Source: Nocardioides astragali (GTDB lineage: Bacteria > Actinomycetota > Actinomycetes > Propionibacteriales > Nocardioidaceae). Taken from it: 64,000 nucleotides of DNA. The DNA lies in the NCBI RefSeq assembly GCF_024436375.1, contig NZ_JAFMZM010000002.1, positions 806,001 through 870,000 of the forward strand, given 5' to 3'. Positions 8,211 to 16,249 of the stretch are shown here, piece by piece (position 1 is the first letter of the stretch; every line of letters begins with the position of its first letter). The notes under the pieces were generated by a model. That model did not search any database. It was given only the letters and a program-made list of their open reading frames with translations, and was not told the DNA's origin. The translations under genes were made by a program, and so were the position numbers.

Positions 8211-10943
8211 TCAGGTGAGGTCGAGCCGGGCCAGCTCACCGCGGGAGGTGACGCCTGCCTTGGAGAAGACGTTGCGGAGGTGGAAGGCGACGGTCCTCGG
8301 GGAGATCCAGCACTGCGCGGCCACGTCCTTGTTGGACATGCCCGAGCTGACGAGCTGGGCGATCTTGAGCTCCGTCGGTGTGAGCTGCAGCAGGGTGGAC
8401 GGGTCGCGCTTGCGCGCGGTCTCACCGGACGCGCGCAGCTCCTGCTCGGCGCGGGCTGCCAAGGCCACCGCCTTGACGTCGCGGAACGCCTCGAGGGCGT
8501 GCCGCAGGTGCTGCCGGGCGTCGACGCGGCGCTGGTTGCGGCGCAGCCATTCGCCGTACGCCAGCTCGGCTCGCGCCACGTCGAGCGGGCGTGCGACGCC
8601 ATCGGGGCTGGAGACCGCTTCGTGGAAGAACGACTCCGCATCGCCGTCCGCGGTCACAGCCCGGCCGAACGCCACGACCGAGCGTGCCCACGGGCGTCCA
8701 GTGGGCTCCGCGAACACGGCGAGCTCCTCGGTCCACCTGCGTGCTGCGACTGCGTCGCCGGCCCGGGACGCCACCTCGATCCGCTCGGCGGCCGCCATGC
8801 GTGCGATCACCGGCATCCGCAGCGCGGCGAGATGGTGGAGGGCGTCAGAGGCGTCCCCCTCGCCCGTGGCCCGCACCGCCATCGCCCACCGCGTGAGGTC
8901 GTGCACCGGGTCGGTCGTGATTCCGAGCGGATGGGTCGCGACCAGGTCCTCCAGCCGGAGCAAGAGGTCGTCGTAGTCCTCCCTGCCCTGGTGCGCCGCC
9001 AGCAGGGTGAGCCACGCGACCGGCAGGGCGGTCATCGCCGGCTGGCCGATGCTGTCCGCCAGCGCCAGCGCCTCCTCGGCACTGACGCGCAGGGCAAGGT
9101 GATCTCCCGCGGTGTAGTGGCCGAAGCACAGGCGCTGCAGGCAGTAGATGACAGCTGTGACGGCTCCCCCCTCCCGCGCGCGCGACAACGCATAGGAGTA
9201 GAACCGCTGCTGCCGCCGGTCGTCACCGAGCTGGAGCGCGGCGTTGCCCAGGTTCCAGAGCACGTCGCGATCGTCGACGTCCTCGCCGATGTCGAGGGCG
9301 AGGTCCAGTGCGGCGACCGCCTCCGACCACCGGCCCTCCGCCACCCGGGTCATGGCGAGGAGCATCTGTCGCAGGCAACGGGTGCGGGCGGAGTCGTCAC
9401 CCGCGGTTGCGGCGAGGAGGTCGTCCGAGCGCAGGGGCGTCCCACTGTCGGCGCCGAAGGTGCGCATGACCGCCGCCGCGACACCGGTCTCCAGGGCCCG
9501 GGTCGGGTCGAGGGCATGCACGGCATGCGCCGCCTCGACGAAGATCCGGTGCGCCTCGGGTGCGGACCCGATGTTGACCTCGATGTGCCCACGCAGCCGT
9601 GCAACACCGCTCAACACGATCGGGTCCTGGGTCCCCTCCCGGGCCGAGGTGAGGAGCCTCTGCGCCCGTGCCGCCTGCCCGCAGGCCCACGCGCTGTGGG
9701 CAGCGGCGAAGGCGAGGCGGGCACGCCGCGACCCTTCCGTGGACAGCTCCGCCGCCCGTTCGTACGCCGTGAGGGCGGCCACGTATCCACCGCGGCGCTG
9801 CGACCGTGCGCCCACTCCCTCCAACGCGTCGACAAGCCCCTCGTCCGGACCTGCGGCCGCATACGCACGGTGCCAGGTCGCACGGTCTTCATCGCCCGTC
9901 GCGGTAAGCGCCTCGGCCAGGGCACGATGTGCCCGCCGCCGGTCAGGATCGGACGCGGCCTGGTAGATCGCCGAACGCACCAGCGGGTGCCGCAGCGACA
10001 CGGCGTTCGGGGTGCCCACGAGCAGTCCCGAGTCCAACCCGGCCTGCAGGACATCCTCGCCGAGATCCAGTCGCTCGGACGCCCGGCGCAGCACATCGAG
10101 GCGGCCGGTGTCGTCAGCCGCCGCCAGCAGCAGCATGCTCTGCACCTGCTGCGGGAGTCGCCGGCTGCGGTCGAGGAAGGCCTGTTCGACGTGAGCGGTG
10201 AGATGCAGCTGATCAGGGAGCGCAGCCGCACCCTCCAGCTGGGCCTGGGTGAGCTCGCCAGGCAGCTCGAGCAGGGCCAGCGGGTTGCCGCGTGTGTCCT
10301 CGATCAGTCTCTGGACGACGTCCTCGGCGGGCTCGCCGCCCAAGCGATCGGCGAGGAGCGTACGAGCGGCCTCGCCGCCGAGTCCGGTCAGGGCGTGCTC
10401 GTCGACGCCCGGGGCCTCGAACCGCTCCCCCGCACCGTCCCTGGCGGCGAACACCATCGCCACCCGGTCGGCCCCCAGCCGACGGGCACAGAAGAGCAAG
10501 GCATCGGCCGAGGCCGAGTCCAGCCAGTGCGCGTCGTCAACGACGCACACGACCAGGGCCTCCTCCGCGGCAGTGGTCAGCAGTGACAAGGTGGCGACGC
10601 CGACGAGGAACGGCTCCACCGACGGACCCTCGTCCTCCCCGAACGCCACGCGCAGGGCTCGGGCCTGTGGTGTCGGGAGCTGGTCGCGCAGTCGCGCCAA
10701 GGGGCGCAGCAGCCGGTGCAGCGCCGCGAACGCCAAGGGCGCCTCGACCTCGAGCCCACGGGTTCGCAGCACCGTGGACTCCCCCGCTTCGGCGACCAGG
10801 ACGTCCAGCAGTGCCGACTTGCCCACACCGGGCTCGCCGCGCACGACGATGCTGCCGGCCGTTCCGTGGCGGGCCTGAGCGACGAGCGCCGCGAGGAGCG
10901 CCCGCTCGGGGTCCCGACCGACCAGCACCTGCCGAACGTACAC
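8211..10943 (-). CDS. LuxR-family transcriptional regulator with AAA ATPase domain (LAL type)
   Basis: A large regulator of about 910 residues. Order: an ATPase at the N-terminus with Walker A 'RGEPGVGKSALLDVL' (about residue 35) and Walker B 'VVCVVDDAHWLDSASA', a long helical repeat region resembling TPRs, and a C-terminal LuxR helix-turn-helix with 'LTPTELKIAQLVSSGMSNKD' and 'WISPRTVAFHLRNVFSKAG'. LAL proteins are ATP-dependent activators, often of catabolic or secondary-metabolism genes. The GTG at 10943 is proposed because the conserved start ('VYVRQVLVGRDPERALL') begins there; the frame stays open upstream, so the start is not certain. It is divergent from the DJ-1/PfpI gene (135 bp apart) and may control it and the downstream hydrolase. 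Confidence 0.9.
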   Translation of the reverse strand: MYVRQVLVGRDPERALLAALVAQARHGTAGSIVVRGEPGVGKSALLDVLVAEAGESTVLRTRGLEVEAPLAFAALHRLLRPLARLRDQLPTPQARALRVAFGEDEGPSVEPFLVGVATLSLLTTAAEEALVVCVVDDAHWLDSASADALLFCARRLGADRVAMVFAARDGAGERFEAPGVDEHALTGLGGEAARTLLADRLGGEPAEDVVQRLIEDTRGNPLALLELPGELTQAQLEGAAALPDQLHLTAHVEQAFLDRSRRLPQQVQSMLLLAAADDTGRLDVLRRASERLDLGEDVLQAGLDSGLLVGTPNAVSLRHPLVRSAIYQAASDPDRRRAHRALAEALTATGDEDRATWHRAYAAAGPDEGLVDALEGVGARSQRRGGYVAALTAYERAAELSTEGSRRARLAFAAAHSAWACGQAARAQRLLTSAREGTQDPIVLSGVARLRGHIEVNIGSAPEAHRIFVEAAHAVHALDPTRALETGVAAAVMRTFGADSGTPLRSDDLLAATAGDDSARTRCLRQMLLAMTRVAEGRWSEAVAALDLALDIGEDVDDRDVLWNLGNAALQLGDDRRQQRFYSYALSRAREGGAVTAVIYCLQRLCFGHYTAGDHLALRVSAEEALALADSIGQPAMTALPVAWLTLLAAHQGREDYDDLLLRLEDLVATHPLGITTDPVHDLTRWAMAVRATGEGDASDALHHLAALRMPVIARMAAAERIEVASRAGDAVAARRWTEELAVFAEPTGRPWARSVVAFGRAVTADGDAESFFHEAVSSPDGVARPLDVARAELAYGEWLRRNQRRVDARQHLRHALEAFRDVKAVALAARAEQELRASGETARKRDPSTLLQLTPTELKIAQLVSSGMSNKDVAAQCWISPRTVAFHLRNVFSKAGVTSRGELARLDLT

Positions 10944-11077
10944 GCTCGCGGGCCCGCCGGTCAGCGGCAGACCCGGCGCTTTGGCCGGGGCGACGCGACC
11001 GGTCCGGCCGCAGGCTTGGACCACGTCGGGCACTGCCCGCACCCCGTCAGACGAGCCAAAACCCCAGGAGTCACCTG

Positions 11078-11722
11078 ATGCATCTCCCGTCCCCCGCCGA
11101 CGTCGGCCAGGACCGCAAGCCTCTGCCCGAGAGGCGGCGCCGGATCGGTCTCCTCGTCTTCGAAGGAGTCGAGGAACTGGACGCCGTAGGCCCGTGGGAG
11201 GTCCTCTCCCACTGGACCCAGCAGTATCCCGAGGACGGCTGGGACGCCTTCTGCCTCTCTGTCGACGGTGCGCCCGTCGTCGGCGCGAAGTCACTCATGC
11301 TGGGCGCGCACCACTCGTTCGACGACGCTCCCCCGCTCGACGTGCTGATCCATCCTGGGGGTCCTGGCACCAGGCCCATGCTCCAGGATCCCCACCACCT
11401 GGCGTGGGTCCGAGACCTCAGGGGCTCGGTCCCGCTGATGGCCTCGGTCTGCACCGGGAGCCTCGTCTACGCAGCGGCCGGCTTGCTGACCGGTCGTCGC
11501 GCCACCACCCACTGGGCGTCGCTCAACCTGCTGTCCGAGCTCGACCCCACCGTGATCACCGACGTCGCGGCGCGCTTCGTCGACGACGGCGACCTCATCA
11601 CCAGCGCCGGAGTCAGCGCCGGGATCGACATGGCCCTGCACCTCGTGGCGCGGCTCAGCGACGTCGAGCGCGCCCGCGAGGTCCGCCGCTACATCCAGTA
11701 CGACCCGATGCCACCGGTCTGA
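11078..11722 (+). CDS. DJ-1/PfpI-family protein
   Basis: A 214-residue class I glutamine-amidotransferase-like protein. The nucleophile elbow is 'LMASVCTGSLVYAAAGLL', with Cys at about residue 125 followed by TG, as in the DJ-1/AraC-amidotransferase group. The following 'ATTHWAS' carries the histidine expected near the nucleophile, and 'GVSAGIDMALHLVARL' is the usual helix. The substrate-binding loop is 'VLIHPGGPGTRPM'. It lacks the AraC DNA-binding domain that often follows in longer relatives. Start: ATG with CAGGAG 7 nt upstream. It may act in isonitrile hydration or glyoxal/stress chemistry, as relatives do; the substrate is not evident. It is followed on the same strand by a zinc-less dehydrogenase. 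Confidence 0.85.
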   Translation: MHLPSPADVGQDRKPLPERRRRIGLLVFEGVEELDAVGPWEVLSHWTQQYPEDGWDAFCLSVDGAPVVGAKSLMLGAHHSFDDAPPLDVLIHPGGPGTRPMLQDPHHLAWVRDLRGSVPLMASVCTGSLVYAAAGLLTGRRATTHWASLNLLSELDPTVITDVAARFVDDGDLITSAGVSAGIDMALHLVARLSDVERAREVRRYIQYDPMPPV

Positions 11723-11768
11723 ACCTGACCCACCCTGTCACCACACACCAGCGAGAAGGACGATCATC

Positions 11769-12770
11769 ATGAACCCTGACACCCCCCACCCAGACACATC
11801 CACGATGCGTGCCATCACCCAATCCCGCTACGGCAGCTCCGACGTCCTGCGACTCTCACAGGTGCCTCGTCCCGTCGTCGGCGACGGCCAGGTGTTGATC
11901 CGTGTCCACGCCGCTGGGCTCGACCGCGGTACCGAGCACCTGATGACCGGCAAGCCGTATGCCGTGCGGCTCGCCCTCGGCATGCGCCGACCGAGGAACC
12001 CCGTCCCGGGTCGCGACGTCGCCGGCACCGTTGTGGAGACCGGTGCCGGCGTGACCCGCTTCGCACCGGGCGATGAGGTCTACGGCGTCGCGCCCGGCTC
12101 GTTCGCGGACTACGCCGTCACCGGCGAGGACAAGGTGGCCCTCAAGCCGGCCAGCATCTCGTTCGCGGAGGCTGCGGTCGTGCCAATCTCGGCAGGAACC
12201 GCACTCCAAGGCCTCACCGACGCGGGCAAGGTGGAGGCCGGCCAGTCCGTCCTCGTGACCGGCGCCTCCGGAGGCGTCGGCAGCTACGCGGTTCAGCTCG
12301 CGGTCAGCCTGGGAGCTGAGGTGACCGGGGTGTGCAGCGGCGCCAAGCTCGACCACGTGACCGCTCTCGGCGCCCATCACGTCCTGGACTACACCCGCGA
12401 CGACTGGGCCGACGGAACACGCCGCTACGACCTCATCCTGGACGTCGCCGGCAACCCGTCCGTACGGCGCTTGCGCAAAGCTCTGAACCCGCACGGAACC
12501 GCCGTCATCGTCGGTGGCGAGCACGGTGGCGCCATCACCGGCATGGCCCGCCAGATCCGTGGCGCGATCCTGTCACCCTTCATCCGACAGAGGCTCGTTC
12601 CGCTTCTCGCGCGCGAGCGCGCCACCGACTACGAGCGACTCGCCCGGCTCGTCGAGGGCGGCCACCTGACTCCCTCCCTGGACCGCTGCTACCCGCTGGA
12701 GCAAGCAGCCGAGGCTATGCGGCAGTTGGAAGAAGGTACGGTCCGCGGCAAAGTCGCCATCGTTGTGTGA
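11769..12770 (+). CDS. NAD(P)-dependent quinone/alcohol dehydrogenase, MDR superfamily
   Basis: A 333-residue medium-chain dehydrogenase of the quinone oxidoreductase subgroup. The N-terminal GroES-like domain has 'VPGRDVAGTVVETGAGVTRF' and 'GDEVYG'. The nucleotide-binding domain begins with 'VLVTGASGGVGSYAVQLA' (GxGGxG-like, NADP type). The catalytic and structural zinc cysteines of true alcohol dehydrogenases are absent, so reduction of a quinone or enone with NADPH is the likely role. It lies 46 bp after the DJ-1/PfpI gene on the same strand, with AGAAGGA before the ATG, so the two probably form an operon. Confidence 0.9.
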   Translation: MNPDTPHPDTSTMRAITQSRYGSSDVLRLSQVPRPVVGDGQVLIRVHAAGLDRGTEHLMTGKPYAVRLALGMRRPRNPVPGRDVAGTVVETGAGVTRFAPGDEVYGVAPGSFADYAVTGEDKVALKPASISFAEAAVVPISAGTALQGLTDAGKVEAGQSVLVTGASGGVGSYAVQLAVSLGAEVTGVCSGAKLDHVTALGAHHVLDYTRDDWADGTRRYDLILDVAGNPSVRRLRKALNPHGTAVIVGGEHGGAITGMARQIRGAILSPFIRQRLVPLLARERATDYERLARLVEGGHLTPSLDRCYPLEQAAEAMRQLEEGTVRGKVAIVV

Positions 12771-12884
12771 TCCTCGCTCCCGCGGCTCGCTCTGGAGCTC
12801 GTCGTGGGGGACCGTGCTCCCTGCACCGTGGCTGGATCCGAGCTCACGCCAGAACCGGAGCAAGCGGCTCGGCGGTGTCCGCGG

Positions 12885-13075
12885 CCGGCGTCGCCAGGAG
12901 TGTCATGGCGGCGGGGACGACCACCATGCGGATCAAGGTGGCATCGACGAGCAGGCAACGCTGACCCGAACCCCATCTGCTGGAACATCACCAGCTGGCC
13001 AGCGGCGAACCCGGCGAACACGACCCCGAGGATCAGGGCTGCCCCTGTGATGATCGACGCTGCTCGCAGTCGCAC
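12885..13075 (-). pseudogene. MMPL transporter remnant
   Basis: Only the last conserved helices of an MMPL transporter are left. One frame reads 'SIITGAALILGVVFAGF' and 'AAGQLVMFQQMGFG'. After a one-base shift the next frame reads 'LVDATLIRMVVVPAAMTLL', and a compensating shift gives 'GDA' before homology ends. The segments match in order the end of the MMPL gene at the left edge of the window. The upstream two thirds of the gene is gone, so no product is expected. The flanks (12771-12884 and 13076-13271) show no recognisable gene. Confidence 0.75.
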
Positions 13076-13271
13076 CGCCCACGAGCACAGTGGCACCGGA
13101 TCCCTCGAAGGCGGCTGGCACCAAGTTCGTACGAATGCGCTCCAGTCCACGGCGGGCCTGAGCGTGGTCCGGCTCACCGACGAGCGGGACACTGACCCCC
13201 CGTCACGTGGCGGTTGTGGGCGACCTGCTCCTGGGAAGGGCCGAAGTCCGGATCTCGATGCCCGCTGGTGG

Positions 13272-14156
13272 CTACGCCGGCTCGCCGTACCGCTCGGTGT
13301 CGCTCTCTGTGACCTGCAGGACCCACAGCATGCCGGCCAGCACGCCGAGGACGGTCCCGGCGATCAACGACCCCGCGGACAGGAACGCCAAGAGCGAGCC
13401 CACCAGGCTGTCCCGAACGGGGGCGACCGTGGAGAGCCCGATGCCGACGGCGACGCCGAGGCTGAGCGCCCCGGCAGACACCACGACCCACCACCTCAAG
13501 CCCAGTCCGGCTTGCGCATGCCGTCTGGGGCTCCCACAGGCCACCACGACAGAAATCGCGACCATCGTGCACACTCCCACCACCAGGAAACCGGCCATGG
13601 CGTCGGCCGTGCGATGCCATCCCGCGAACATGGTCGCCAGCGATATGCAGGCGGCGAAGCCGCCGCCGAGCAGGGCCACCGCCACCCGCCCGGCGCTAGG
13701 CAGGACGATGAGTAGGGCCGCCACCGCCGAGAACGCTGCCGTCGTGTGGCCGCTGGGCAGGCTGTTCAATGTGGAGGGACCCACTTCGTCCAACCCCAGG
13801 TCCGGACGGACGAGGAGATGGTCCTTGAGCACGCGGGTCGCCACGTTTGCGGTGACCAGCACCCCTACGGCGGCCAGGCCCCGGACTCGGTCCAGCCGGA
13901 TCAGGGCGATGACCGCCACCGTGGCGACCGCACCCAACAGGGATCCCACCGAGACGACGTCCAGGATCGCATCCACCCTGTCGCGAATCGATGCGCCACT
14001 CAGGAGCGCACCGCGCAGGGAGGCGTCACTCACGACACGCCCGCGCACGGTGTGGACAGAGATGTAGTAGACCAGGACAAACGTCGCCGCGTACGCCGTT
14101 GCCATCGCAGCTGGCCACCTCAGCGCCACCAGTCCCCGCGCGTTCGAAGGCCGCAT
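13272..14156 (-). CDS. PAP2-family membrane phosphatase
   Basis: A 294-residue integral membrane phosphatase, probably acting on a lipid phosphate or pyrophosphate at the outer face of the membrane. All three signature motifs are present: 'KDHLLVRP' (motif 1), 'LPSGHTTAA' (motif 2) and the 'SLATMFAGWHRTADAMAG' region (motif 3, with the catalytic His and Asp). About seven hydrophobic segments surround them, the last two after motif 3 forming an extension. ATG 14156 is preferred because the first helix starts soon after ('ALRWPAAMATAYAATF') and AGAGGA lies about 13 nt upstream; longer starts give an implausible tail. It is divergent from the YihY gene. Confidence 0.88.
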   Translation of the reverse strand: MRPSNARGLVALRWPAAMATAYAATFVLVYYISVHTVRGRVVSDASLRGALLSGASIRDRVDAILDVVSVGSLLGAVATVAVIALIRLDRVRGLAAVGVLVTANVATRVLKDHLLVRPDLGLDEVGPSTLNSLPSGHTTAAFSAVAALLIVLPSAGRVAVALLGGGFAACISLATMFAGWHRTADAMAGFLVVGVCTMVAISVVVACGSPRRHAQAGLGLRWWVVVSAGALSLGVAVGIGLSTVAPVRDSLVGSLLAFLSAGSLIAGTVLGVLAGMLWVLQVTESDTERYGEPA

Positions 14157-14310
14157 CACCCGACCATCCTCTACGCACGCGCCCCATGCGTCGATCCAGT
14201 GCTCGGACTCGAGCCGGAGACGTGCGCACCTCCCGCGCCCGAACACCGCGGGCCGACACTTCATCCGGTCGCTTCGCGTGGCCAACGACGACTCCGGGTA
14301 CTGATTCGAC

Positions 14311-15300
14311 ATGGAACCACACAGAAGTTCGGTCGAACGGTTCCCAGGAGCCGAGGCCCGATACCCCACCGGTATCCCCCGGAAGGGATGGAAGCAGGTG
14401 GCGAAGCGCGTCTGGGACGAGACCCAGCTCGACCAGGTGCCATTGCTCGCTGCAGGAGTGGCCTTCTGGGGCTTCATCTCCTTGTTCCCGGCGATGATCG
14501 CGTCAGTGTCGCTCTACGGGCTCGCGGCAGATCCGGCCACAGTCAGCCGCCAGACCGAGGCGATCGCCGACGCGCTACCCCACGACGCCGCCTCACTCAT
14601 CGCGGACCAGATGCACACGATCAGCTCCCAGCCCCAGGACGCACTCAGCTTCAGCCTGCTGCTGTCGGTCCTGCTTGCCCTATGGACGTCATCGGCGGCG
14701 GTCAGCAACATGATGTCGGCCATCAACACCGCCTACGACGAGGAGGAGACACGAAGCTACCTCCGTCGCAAGGGCATCGCCGTGCTACTGAGCCTCGGCG
14801 CGATCACCTTCGTGATCGTCGCGGTCGGCCTCATCGCGGTGACCCCCGTCGTGTTGGACACGTTCGTCTCTGACCGGACCACGCGGTCACTGCTCCAGGT
14901 CGGCCGCTGGGTAGGACTGGTGCTCGCGGTGATGGGAGGTACGGCGGTGCTCTACAAGCTGGCTCCGGACCGCAACCCCCCGCGTCTGGCGTGGGTGTCT
15001 GTCGGCTCCCTCGTGGCGACCGCGGTATGGCTCCTTGCGTCGGTGGTGTTCTCGCTGTATGTCGACAACTTCGGGCGCTACAGCCGAACGTACGGGGCGC
15101 TTGCCGGTGTCGCGGTCCTCATGCTCTGGATGTGGATCACTGCCCTCATCATTCTGGTGGGCGCCGAGATCAACGCCGAAGCGGAGCATCAGACGACGCT
15201 CGACTCGACCGTCGGGGAACCACAAGCCATGGGCCACCGCAACGCGGTCAAGGCCGACTCGTGGCCCGACACCGAGCACCGCGAGCGGAAGCGGACCTAG
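14311..15300 (+). CDS. YihY/BrkB-family inner membrane protein
   Basis: A 329-residue protein of the YihY/UPF0761 family (formerly 'RNase BN'), of unknown biochemical function. A cytosolic N-terminus with 'DQVPLLAAGVAFWGFISLFP' leads into the first helix. The family's 'LLLSVLLALWTSSAAVSNMMS' region and 'AINTAYDEEETRSYLRRKG' follow, and then 'LVGAEINAEAEHQ' at the end of the last helix. Six membrane helices are expected. The tail is short and polar. It is divergent from the PAP2 gene with about 150 bp between them. Nothing indicates a specific role beyond membrane homeostasis. Confidence 0.92.
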   Translation: MEPHRSSVERFPGAEARYPTGIPRKGWKQVAKRVWDETQLDQVPLLAAGVAFWGFISLFPAMIASVSLYGLAADPATVSRQTEAIADALPHDAASLIADQMHTISSQPQDALSFSLLLSVLLALWTSSAAVSNMMSAINTAYDEEETRSYLRRKGIAVLLSLGAITFVIVAVGLIAVTPVVLDTFVSDRTTRSLLQVGRWVGLVLAVMGGTAVLYKLAPDRNPPRLAWVSVGSLVATAVWLLASVVFSLYVDNFGRYSRTYGALAGVAVLMLWMWITALIILVGAEINAEAEHQTTLDSTVGEPQAMGHRNAVKADSWPDTEHRERKRT

Positions 15301-15630
15301 TGGGTTGCTCGGTCTGAGGGCCGCGTTCGCGGCGCTGCGCAACCTGGGCTTGGTCGCCCAAGCGGGCCATCAGCAACCTCTTGCCCTGCCCGCCGCCGTT
15401 GTGACTCTCGACGTGCGGCTGGGGGGACACCGGAGCACCTCTACGCGCGGTCCCGGACGGGCGTCCCGATCTCGGCCTGCCGGATGGTCTTGTACCCCGC
15501 CGATAACGGCGACCGGCGCACGTTGTGATTCCCACCGCGTCCCCCGTCCGGGTGACCGGCGAGCCCTTCGTCGCGCCCTTCATTCGCACACAGGGAAGAC
15601 GATCTCCGCGATCGGGCCACTCTCGAGTGT

Positions 15631-15990
15631 TCAGCGCGGATAGGGGTAGGGCGGATATGCGTAGCCGGCCGTCCAGAACGGGGCGACGCCGTAGTAGCCG
15701 TAGTAGTCGTCGAACGAGCGCGTCTTGACGATCGCGGGGTCATAGGCGGGGCTGCCCACGACGTGTTCTCGGGTGGTGTCCACGCGAACGCGCTCGCCGA
15801 CGTCGGTTTCGGCGTCGAATCTGGCGGCACACCTCGAATCCGTCGACATCCGGGAGCGTGATGTCGAGGCGGACGACGCCGATTTCTCGTTCGGCGAGCG
15901 CGAACAACCCTTCCTCACCGGTGCCGGCCTCCGTCACCTCGAACCCGTCCGCTCTGAGAGCCATGGCGACAGCACCCCTCCATCTCCCTC
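15631..15990 (-). pseudogene. scrambled remnant: receiver domain fragment joined to PRC-barrel tail
   Basis: Two unrelated coding scraps follow each other on the minus strand in different frames. From about 15964 down to 15815 one frame encodes the middle of a response-regulator receiver domain ('ALRADGFEVTEAGTGEEG', then 'LDITLPDVDGFEVCRQIRR' with the phospho-acceptor Asp). It then breaks. From about 15824 to the stop at 15631 the other frame reads 'VGERVRVDTTREHVVG', 'YDPAIVKTRSFDDYYGYYG' and 'PFW', matching the tail of the PRC-barrel protein encoded at 18168-18578. Neither part is complete. Intergenic sequence from 15301 to 15630 shows no supportable gene. Confidence 0.65.
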
Positions 15991-16086
15991 CGCCACGGAA
16001 GTGTCGCCACACATCCCGAGCCGCACCGCTGGGAGCGGGGCGGCGGGTCGCTCGCCCGGTTGCGGTCGACCTGCGCCTCACACGTG

Positions 16087-16161
16087 TTACAGGCCCACGA
16101 GCAGGAAGAATGCGAGGAGCACGCCGATGAGCACGATGTAGCCCCAGAGCATCACTTTCAT
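16087..16161 (-). CDS. 24-residue single-helix membrane peptide
   Basis: A very short open frame, ATG to TAA, encodes 24 residues: a basic start ('MKVMLWGY') followed by an unbroken hydrophobic stretch ('IVLIGVLLAFFLLVGL'). An AGGGGG Shine-Dalgarno lies 6 nt before the ATG. The peptide would form one membrane helix. No family is recognised. The evidence is composition, the ribosome binding site and the absence of any competing gene on this stretch. It overlaps by a few bases an upstream in-frame extension of the metallophosphoesterase on the other strand, which I do not favour as that gene's start. Confidence 0.5.
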   Translation of the reverse strand: MKVMLWGYIVLIGVLLAFFLLVGL

Positions 16162-16249
16162 GCCGCCCCCCTTCACGTATCGAGTCGTGTCGTCGAAGGG
16201 GGCGGCGTGCGAGCATGTCCTCACCCGCTGTGGTGAGGAGGTCCGGCCG

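Noticed and set aside
6714..10586. A 1290-codon open frame on the plus strand
   Set aside because: It is antisense to the hydrolase and LAL regulator genes, which have clear catalytic and DNA-binding motifs.
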